Both the position numbers and the translations under genes were made by a program. Shown one piece after another: positions 58,766 through 64,000 of a DNA stretch of 64,000 nt. The stretch covers positions 1-64,000 of the forward strand of contig NZ_JASCIS010000042.1 in assembly GCF_029968015.1 (NCBI RefSeq), read 5' to 3'. Source of the stretch: Streptomyces luteolus. Lineage in GTDB: Bacteria; Actinomycetota; Actinomycetes; Streptomycetales; Streptomycetaceae. Position 1 is the stretch's first letter; each line of letters opens with the position of its first letter. The notes beneath the pieces were generated by a model, which saw nothing but the letters and a program-made list of their open reading frames with translations, was not told where the DNA came from and made no database searches.

Positions 58766-59546
58766 CGGTGGCCGTCCCCTCTGTGCTGCCTGCGCCGACA
58801 CTGGGCGCGAGCCGGCTGAGGAAGGCGTGGCTCTCCTCGAAGATCCGGTCCGCGTCGTGGTCCAACGTCGCGACGTGGTAGCTCTGTTCCAGCAGGATCT
58901 CGGTGACGTCCGTGGACGAGACGCGGCCGAGTACCCGCGCGGAGTCGGCCGGCGGCACCACATGGTCCTGCGGGCTGTGCAGCAGCACCATCGGCTGGGT
59001 CACCTGCGGCAGCTCGGCGTCGACCAGGCGGAAGAACTTCCGCAGCGAGTGCGCGGCGTGCAGCGGCACGCGCGCGTACGCCACCTCCTCGCTGCCCTCC
59101 TTCGCGATGTCACTGGCGATGCCGGGGATCGTGGCCACGAAGTGCCGGGCGACGGGCAGCGCGTGGGCTGCCGGCCCGTGCACCTTGTTGCCCGGGTTCA
59201 CCAGGACCAGGCCGCTGATCGCGTCCCCGTGCTTGGCCGCCAGGCGCAGCGCGAGCGCACCGCCCATGGACAGGCCGAAGACGAACACCTGGGAGCAGCG
59301 CTCCCGCAGGTCGTGCAGGGCGCGGTCCACCTCCGCGTACCAGTCCTGCCAGCCCGTGGCCGCCAGGTCCTGCCAGCGCGTGCCGTGTCCGGGGAGCAGC
59401 GGCAGCGAGACCGTCAGACCGCGCTCGGCGAGATACTCCGCCCAGGGGCGGAGCGACTGCGGGGTTCCGGTGAATCCGTGGCAGAGGAGCACACCGACCT
59501 CACCGCCCTCGTGGCGGTACGGCTCGGCTCCGGGGAGGACCGGCAC
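58758..59546 (-). CDS. Alpha/beta-hydrolase (carboxylesterase/monoacylglycerol lipase type)
   Basis: A 262-residue esterase of the Est30 type. It has the oxyanion motif LLCHGFTGTPQSL, nucleophile Ser in FGLSMGGALAL, the Asp in LHSPQDHVVPP and the His in LEQSYHVATLDHD. The triad is complete. It is soluble, with no signal. GTG at 59546 has GAAGGAG upstream. The acidic membrane protein gene follows with an eight-base overlap. Divergently lies an acyltransferase gene, so a role in lipid turnover is plausible but inferred. Confidence 0.9.
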   Translation of the reverse strand: MPVLPGAEPYRHEGGEVGVLLCHGFTGTPQSLRPWAEYLAERGLTVSLPLLPGHGTRWQDLAATGWQDWYAEVDRALHDLRERCSQVFVFGLSMGGALALRLAAKHGDAISGLVLVNPGNKVHGPAAHALPVARHFVATIPGIASDIAKEGSEEVAYARVPLHAAHSLRKFFRLVDAELPQVTQPMVLLHSPQDHVVPPADSARVLGRVSSTDVTEILLEQSYHVATLDHDADRIFEESHAFLSRLAPSVGAGSTEGTATGG

Positions 59547-59707
59547 CTTCGGTCTCCTTCATGAGGATCGGGGTCCGGAGGACGGGCACTCGGCGGACCA
59601 GTCGGTGGAACAGGAGGTTGCGTTCACCGTACGCGACCGGACCGACACCGACCAGGGTCGTCCCGGAAGGAGCGCAGGCCGGGCTCGGGTTAAGGTCTTT
59701 TCGACAG

Positions 59708-60466
59708 ATGAGAAAGGCGTACGCGTTGATCTACGGCGTTATGAAGCTGACCGTCGGCGGCAGTCTGAAGACTGTGTTCCGGCCCTGGGTCGAGGGCTTG
59801 GAGAACGTCCCGGCCGACGGTCCCGCGATCCTCGCGAGCAACCATCTGTCCTTCTCCGACTCGTTCTTCCTGCCCGCGGTGCTCGACCGGAAGGTCACCT
59901 TCATCGCCAAGGCGGAGTACTTCACGTCACCCGGAGTGAAGGGGAAGCTGACGGCCGCCTTCTTCAAGGGCGTGGGCCAGTTGCCCGTGGACCGCTCCGG
60001 CGCGCGGGGTGCCGGTGAGGCCGCCATCAAGAGCGGCATGGAGGTCCTGGAGCGCGGCGAGCTGTTCGGCATCTACCCGGAGGGCACCCGCTCCCCGGAC
60101 GGTCGCCTCTACCGCGGCAAACCGGGTGGCCTCGCGCGCGTGGCGCTGGCCACGGGTGCCCCGGTGATCCCGGTCGCGATGATCGACACGGAGAAGATCC
60201 AGCCGCCCGGCAAGGTCGTGCCCAAGCTGATGCGCCCCGGCATCCGCATCGGCAAGCCCCTCGACTTCAGCCGCTACCAGGGCATGGAGGGCGACCGCTT
60301 CATCCTCCGCTCGGTCACCGACGAGGTCATGTACGAGATCATGAAGCTCTCCGGCCAGGAGTACGTCGACATCTACGCGACCGCCGCCAAGCGCAAGATC
60401 GCGGACGCGGCGAAGGCGGACGCGGCGAAGAAGAAGGCCGAGCAGGAGAAGGCGGCGAAGGCGTAG
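59708..60466 (+). CDS. plsC: 1-acyl-glycerol-3-phosphate acyltransferase (PlsC family)
   Basis: A 252-residue acyltransferase with the family motifs NHLSFSDSFF (HX4D), FIAKAEYF, GIYPEGTRSPDGRLYRGKPG and VIPVAMI. It transfers an acyl group to lysophosphatidate in phospholipid synthesis. The C-terminus is a Lys/Ala/Glu-rich tail. The ATG at 59708 is five bases after the predicted start of transcription from TAAGGT; a TTG at 59726 preceded by AGAAAGG is an alternative. The gene is followed by a 30-bp perfect palindrome at 60489-60518. Confidence 0.88.
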   Translation: MRKAYALIYGVMKLTVGGSLKTVFRPWVEGLENVPADGPAILASNHLSFSDSFFLPAVLDRKVTFIAKAEYFTSPGVKGKLTAAFFKGVGQLPVDRSGARGAGEAAIKSGMEVLERGELFGIYPEGTRSPDGRLYRGKPGGLARVALATGAPVIPVAMIDTEKIQPPGKVVPKLMRPGIRIGKPLDFSRYQGMEGDRFILRSVTDEVMYEIMKLSGQEYVDIYATAAKRKIADAAKADAAKKKAEQEKAAKA

Positions 60467-60488
60467 ATTCCGGGAGGCCGTCAGGCCA

Positions 60489-60518
60489 CCGGCCGCCCGG
60501 CCCGGGCCGGGCGGCCGG
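60489..60518. terminator. 30-bp perfect palindrome between plsC and macS
   Basis: A 30-bp self-complementary GC sequence begins 23 bp after the plsC stop and ends 25 bp before the macS start. A palindrome without a loop can form a cruciform or hairpin and would terminate plsC transcription. It leaves little room for a separate macS promoter. Confidence 0.7.
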
Positions 60519-60543
60519 ACAGGGCCGAACCGTGGGGGGATTC

Positions 60544-61746
60544 ATGGCCAAGCGGGAACGCGTCATGCGGATGTCCGTCGAACTGCCGCTCTGGCGCGCC
60601 CTGTCCGGATACCGCGTCCTGACCATGCTCTACGCGGTCGGGGTCTTCGTGCACGCGCGCGAGGAGTACCAGCGCCCGCTCGTCGCCGTCGGCTATCTCG
60701 CCGTACTGATGGCCTGGACCCTGGCGACGCTGCCGCGCGTGGCGAGCGCGCAGAGCTGCACCAAACGCTTCCTCGGCGCCGACCTGACCCTGGCCCTCGT
60801 CGGCATCCTGCTCACGACGGTCGCCGATCCCGACCACGGCGACGGGCCGACGCTGCCGACCATCTGGACCGCCGGCGCCGTCCTCGCCTTCGCCCTGAAG
60901 GGTGGCTGGCGCTGGGCCGCGTTCGCGTCCTCCCTGGTGGCCGTCGCGAACATCGTGCAGCGCGAGACCCCCAGCCGGGACACCGTGCACAACGTCCTGC
61001 TCGTATGGGTCGCCTCCATAGCGATCGGGTACGTGGTGGAGGTCGCCCGCGCCTCCGAGCGCACCCTCGCCCGCGCCCTGGAGATCGAGGCGGCCACGCG
61101 CGAGCGGGAGCGCCTGGCCCGCGACATCCACGACAGCGTGCTGCAGGTCCTCGCGATGGTCCAGCGGCGCGGCACGGCACTCGGCGGCGAGGCCGCGGAG
61201 CTCGGCCGGCTCGCGGGCGAGCAGGAGGTCGCCCTGCGCACCCTCGTGGCGGGCGGTCTCACACCGGCGTCCCGCGCGTCCGAGGACGTCTCCCTCGGCG
61301 CCGTGGTCCGCGAGGTCGACGAGCCGGACGGGCAGGAGTCCGGCGGCCGCCCATGCGACCTGCGGACACTGCTCGCGCCGTTCGCCGGAGCGCGCGTCAC
61401 GTTCTCGGAACCGGGCGCTCCGGTGCTGCTCGCCCCCGCCTCGGCCCGCGAGCTGACCGCCGCTGTCAGTGCCGCCCTGGACAATGTGAAACGCCATGCG
61501 GGTACGGATGCCCAGGCCTGGATCCTGGTCGAGGACTGGCCGGACGAGATCGTCGTGACGGTCCGGGACGACGGACCGGGCATCCCGGAGGGCAGGCTGG
61601 CCCAGGCCGAGGGGGAGGGGCGGCTCGGGGTCGCCCTGTCCATCCGCGGCCGCCTCCGGGACATCGGGGGCACCGCCGAGCTGATCTCGGTACCAGGACA
61701 GGGCACGGAAGTAGAGCTGAAGGTCCCACGGGGGAAGGCGAGTTGA
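60544..61746 (+). CDS. macS: Sensor histidine kinase MacS
   Basis: A 400-residue NarL-type kinase with five or six N-terminal membrane helices (about 20-165) and short loops, the dimerisation/phospho-His segment LARDIHDSVLQVLAMVQRRG and ATPase motifs AALDNVKRHAG and DDGPGIPEG. Its context (directly ahead of a NarL-type regulator, followed by pfkA and near glkA) matches MacRS, which is linked to morphogenesis and antibiotic production in S. coelicolor. ATG at 60544 is used; a GTG at 60532 and an ATG at 60562 are alternatives. The macR GTG lies one base after the stop. Confidence 0.85.
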   Translation: MAKRERVMRMSVELPLWRALSGYRVLTMLYAVGVFVHAREEYQRPLVAVGYLAVLMAWTLATLPRVASAQSCTKRFLGADLTLALVGILLTTVADPDHGDGPTLPTIWTAGAVLAFALKGGWRWAAFASSLVAVANIVQRETPSRDTVHNVLLVWVASIAIGYVVEVARASERTLARALEIEAATRERERLARDIHDSVLQVLAMVQRRGTALGGEAAELGRLAGEQEVALRTLVAGGLTPASRASEDVSLGAVVREVDEPDGQESGGRPCDLRTLLAPFAGARVTFSEPGAPVLLAPASARELTAAVSAALDNVKRHAGTDAQAWILVEDWPDEIVVTVRDDGPGIPEGRLAQAEGEGRLGVALSIRGRLRDIGGTAELISVPGQGTEVELKVPRGKAS

Positions 61747-61747
61747 C

Positions 61748-62461
61748 GTGAGCGAAGAGCAGCTGGACAGCACAGACAGCACAGACAGCACAGAGGGTGC
61801 GGCCCCGATCCGGGTGATGGTCGTCGACGACCACCCGATGTGGCGGGACGCGGTCGCCCGTGACCTGGCGGAGGCGGGCCTGGACGTGGTCGCGACGGCG
61901 GGCGACGGAGAGCAGGCGGTGCGCCGAGCCAAGGCCGCTTCGCCCGACGTCCTGGTGCTCGACCTCAACCTGCCCGCGAAGCCCGGCGTCCAGGTCTGCA
62001 AGGAGCTGGTCGGCGCGGACCCGAAGCTGCGCGTCCTGGTCCTGTCGGCGAGCGGTGAGCACGCGGACGTCCTGGAGGCGGTCAAGTCGGGCGCCACGGG
62101 CTATCTGCTGAAGTCGGCGTCCACGGAGGAGCTGCTCGACGCCGTCCGCCGCACCGCCGTCGGGGACGCGGTGTTCACGCCCGGCCTCGCGGGCCTGGTC
62201 CTGGGGGAGTACCGCAGGCTGGCCTCCGAACCCGTCCCCACCGAGCCGGACGAGCCGAAGGCCCCGCAGCTCACCGAGCGCGAGACGGAGGTGCTCCGCC
62301 TCGTCGCCAAGGGCCTCAGCTACAAGCAGATCGCCGAGCGCCTGGTCATCTCGCACCGCACGGTCCAGAACCACGTCCAGAACACCCTGGGCAAGCTCCA
62401 GCTGCACAACCGCGTGGAGCTGGTGCGGTACGCGATAGAGCGCGGCCTCGACGAGGAGTAG
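61748..62461 (+). CDS. macR: Response regulator MacR
   Basis: A 237-residue NarL/LuxR regulator. After a short Ser/Thr/Asp N-terminal repeat (STDSTDSTE), the receiver has VVDDHPMW, Asp in VLVLDLNLP, SASGEH and Lys in LLKSAS, followed by the LuxR domain (LTERETEVLRLVAKGLSYKQIAERL, then VISHRTVQNHV). Known MacR binds TGAGTACNNGTACTCA upstream of membrane-protein genes. I do not see that site in this window, including ahead of pfkA. GTG at 61748 is one base after the macS stop. Confidence 0.9.
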   Translation: MSEEQLDSTDSTDSTEGAAPIRVMVVDDHPMWRDAVARDLAEAGLDVVATAGDGEQAVRRAKAASPDVLVLDLNLPAKPGVQVCKELVGADPKLRVLVLSASGEHADVLEAVKSGATGYLLKSASTEELLDAVRRTAVGDAVFTPGLAGLVLGEYRRLASEPVPTEPDEPKAPQLTERETEVLRLVAKGLSYKQIAERLVISHRTVQNHVQNTLGKLQLHNRVELVRYAIERGLDEE

Positions 62462-62580
62462 ACCCCGCGCTCTCGCGGGCGTTCCCGTCACCTCCTCGGC
62501 GCCCCGGCCCTCCTTAGGGTGAACGCCGGAGATCAACTCCCGTTCGTTTCACCGGAATTGACTCTTCACCCGGTCCCGAA

Positions 62581-62613
62581 GTGACCTGGATCACCATTAG
62601 CGTGACCCGGATC
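62581..62613 (+). promoter_or_regulatory. pfkA promoter with paired 12-bp direct repeats
   Basis: GTGACCTGGATC (62581) and GTGACCCGGATC (62602) are nearly identical direct repeats 21 bp apart. TAGCGT (62598-62603), a candidate -10, overlaps the second. Two helical turns of spacing fits cooperative binding of one regulator. The pfkA ATG is about 50 bp further on. Confidence 0.4.
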
Positions 62614-62653
62614 GGACTCACTTCAGGCGCACTGAGGCGAAGGGACACATTCC

Positions 62654-63691
62654 ATGGGGCCAGGAAAAATCGGAGTGCTGACCGGAGGCGGCGACTGCCC
62701 CGGGCTCAACGCCGTCATCCGCGGCATCGTCCGCAAGGGCGTGCAGGAGTACGCGTACGACTTCATCGGCTTCAAGGACGGCTGGCGCGGGCCGCTGGAG
62801 GGGGACACCGTCCGGCTCGACATCCCGGCCGTGCGCGGGATCCTGCCGCGCGGCGGCACCATCCTCGGCTCCTCGCGCACCAATCCGTTCAAGGAGCAGG
62901 ACGGCGTCCGCCGGATCAAGGAGAACCTCGCGAAGGAGGAGGTGGAGGCGCTCATCGCGATCGGTGGCGAGGACACCCTCGGCGTCGCGGCGCGGCTCTC
63001 CGAGGAGTTCGGCGTCCCCTGCGTCGGCGTGCCCAAGACCATCGACAACGACCTCTCCGCCACCGACTACACCTTCGGCTTCGACACCGCCGTGGGCATC
63101 GCCACCGAGGCCATCGACCGGCTGCACACCACCGCCGAGTCGCACATGCGCGTCCTCGTCGTCGAGGTCATGGGGCGGCACGCGGGCTGGATCGCGCTGC
63201 ACTCCGGCCTCGCCGGCGGCGCCAACGTCATCCTCATCCCCGAGCAGCGCTTCGACGTCGAGCAGGTCTGCTCCTGGGTGACCTCGCGCTTCCGCGCCTC
63301 GTACGCGCCGATCGTGGTCGTCGCCGAAGGGGCGATGCCCAAGGACGGCGAGATGGTCCTCAAGGACGGCTCGCTCGACTCGTTCGGGCATGTGCGGCTC
63401 TCCGGCGTCGGCGAGTGGCTGGCCAAGGAGATCGAGCGGCGCACCGGCAAGGAGGCCCGCACCACCGTCCTCGGTCACGTGCAGCGCGGCGGCACACCGA
63501 GCGCCTTCGACCGCTGGCTCGCCACCCGCTTCGGCCTGCACGCCATCGACGCGGTGCGCGACGGCGACTTCGGCAAGATGGTCGCCCTGCGCGGCACGGA
63601 CGTCGTCCGCGTCCCGATCGGCGAGGCGACCGCGCGCCTGAAGACCGTCGACCCGGCGCTGTACCGCGAGGTCGGCGTCTTCTTCGGCTGA
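62654..63691 (+). CDS. pfkA: 6-phosphofructokinase (PfkA, Streptomyces type)
   Basis: A 345-residue phosphofructokinase. It has the PFKA motifs LTGGGDCPGLNAVIRG, GGEDTLG, VPKTIDNDLSATDYTFGFDTA and GGTPSAFDRWLATRFG. The residue after GGE is Asp and the residue before TIDND is Lys, both of which are typical of PPi-dependent enzymes. Characterised Streptomyces homologues with these residues are reported as ATP-dependent, so the phosphoryl donor should be tested. The ATG at 62654 follows AAGGGAC. It is downstream of macR and probably has its own promoter. Confidence 0.95.
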   Translation: MGPGKIGVLTGGGDCPGLNAVIRGIVRKGVQEYAYDFIGFKDGWRGPLEGDTVRLDIPAVRGILPRGGTILGSSRTNPFKEQDGVRRIKENLAKEEVEALIAIGGEDTLGVAARLSEEFGVPCVGVPKTIDNDLSATDYTFGFDTAVGIATEAIDRLHTTAESHMRVLVVEVMGRHAGWIALHSGLAGGANVILIPEQRFDVEQVCSWVTSRFRASYAPIVVVAEGAMPKDGEMVLKDGSLDSFGHVRLSGVGEWLAKEIERRTGKEARTTVLGHVQRGGTPSAFDRWLATRFGLHAIDAVRDGDFGKMVALRGTDVVRVPIGEATARLKTVDPALYREVGVFFG

Positions 63692-63772
63692 TCCCGCAGG
63701 GGCGCGAGTGCGGCGGGGGACGGCACCTTGCTCCGGGTGCCGCCCCCCGCGGTCGTCCATAGACTCGCCGCC

Positions 63773-64000
63773 ATGGAGATCCTGGCATTCGGCGTGCAGG
63801 CCGACGAGAAGCCGCTGATCGAGAAGGCCTTCGCGGACCACCACGACGTCCGGTGCCTGGACGTGTTCCTCAACGAGGACACCGCCCCCATCGCCGCCGG
63901 GTACGAGATCATCTCCACCAGCGTCAACGCCAGCCTCGACAACCACGTCCTGCAGACCCTCGCCGCCGGCGGGACGCAGATGATCGCCCAGCGCTCCACC
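63773..64000 (+). CDS. D-2-hydroxyacid dehydrogenase, N-terminal part
   Basis: The first 76 codons of a gene running off the window. The translated start MEILAFGVQADEKPLIEKAF, then LNEDTAPIAAGYEIISTSVNASLDNHVLQTLAAGGTQMIAQRS, matches the N-terminal substrate-binding domain of D-lactate dehydrogenase/2-hydroxyacid dehydrogenases (LdhA group). The ATG at 63773 is seven bases after TAGACT, another leaderless start. The nucleotide-binding domain is beyond the end. Confidence 0.85.
   Translation, partial: MEILAFGVQADEKPLIEKAFADHHDVRCLDVFLNEDTAPIAAGYEIISTSVNASLDNHVLQTLAAGGTQMIAQRST

Noticed and set aside
62462..62653. MacR operator upstream of pfkA
   Set aside because: No TGAGTACNNGTACTCA-like sequence is present; only unrelated direct repeats are seen.
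1..64000. Mobile element or genomic island
   Set aside because: No transposase, integrase, tRNA-adjacent repeat or composition break was found; the gene content is core Streptomyces.

Overview
The window is a high-GC actinobacterial chromosome segment and almost certainly comes from a Streptomyces. The evidence is strong G/C bias at third codon positions, frequent GTG starts, leaderless starts, a geosmin synthase, a QcrCAB/CtaCDFE respiratory cluster with a diheme cytochrome c and a PDWY-type cytochrome b, a SAM-IV riboswitch, and the MacS-MacR/PfkA/GlkA neighbourhood. From memory (not checked) the order resembles the core region around SCO2118-SCO2174 of S. coelicolor, apart from geoA. I see no rRNA, tRNA, CRISPR array, transposase or prophage. 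Position 1 starts in a low-complexity stretch with a run of 20 C.

Layout. 0-11 kb: an MBL/CobU fusion, small conserved genes, an RDD protein, a methyltransferase coupled to a DUF3043 membrane protein, pspA with its PspAA partner, a tandem hairpin repeat array, a NarL-type two-component system and an RND transporter. 11-18 kb: GNAT, nadA, erpA, a membrane-anchored secreted protein, adenosine kinase, and a cysteine desulfurase fused to TusA. 18-28 kb: ctaC-ctaD-ctaF, an L,D-transpeptidase, a degenerate receiver protein, then ctaE-qcrC-qcrA-qcrB. This cluster encodes most of the bcc-aa3 supercomplex, with start/stop overlaps between ctaC/ctaD/ctaF and between qcrC/qcrA/qcrB. 28-31 kb: trpD and a SAM-IV riboswitch ahead of a SufS-like enzyme. 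31-39 kb: glycerate kinase with a DASS permease, a three-gene sensory operon (small acidic exported protein, histidine kinase, OmpR-type regulator), a rhomboid protease coupled to a stand-alone RAM domain, a zinc ribbon and a NYN nuclease. 39-46 kb: two paralogous NlpC/P60 hydrolases, a HETTH lipoprotein, a GT87 and a GT4 mannosyltransferase. 46-54 kb: fadD, a phosphoesterase, an SRPBCC protein, an ArsA-like ATPase, a DUF5304-like gene, glkA and an EEP hydrolase. 53-64 kb: geosmin synthase, a receptor-type Ser/Thr kinase, an esterase operon, an acyltransferase, macS-macR, pfkA and the start of a 2-hydroxyacid dehydrogenase.

Themes. Respiration, cofactor and Fe-S supply (nadA, erpA, cysteine desulfurase-TusA, SufS-like), envelope maintenance (PspA, Ldt, NlpC/P60, mannosyltransferases, acyltransferase) and glycolytic entry (glkA, pfkA) are interleaved. 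The most notable non-coding structure is a dispersed 19-bp element (nine copies, all between genes, two forming a perfect 21-bp hairpin), a tandem array of GC hairpins behind pspAA, several uncharacterised palindromic promoters (nadA, ctaE, the HK/RR operon, pfkA), and at least a dozen genes whose -10 box sits 6-8 nt before the start codon. No wholly new multi-gene system is evident. The best leads are regulatory sites and unusual fused or degenerate enzymes.
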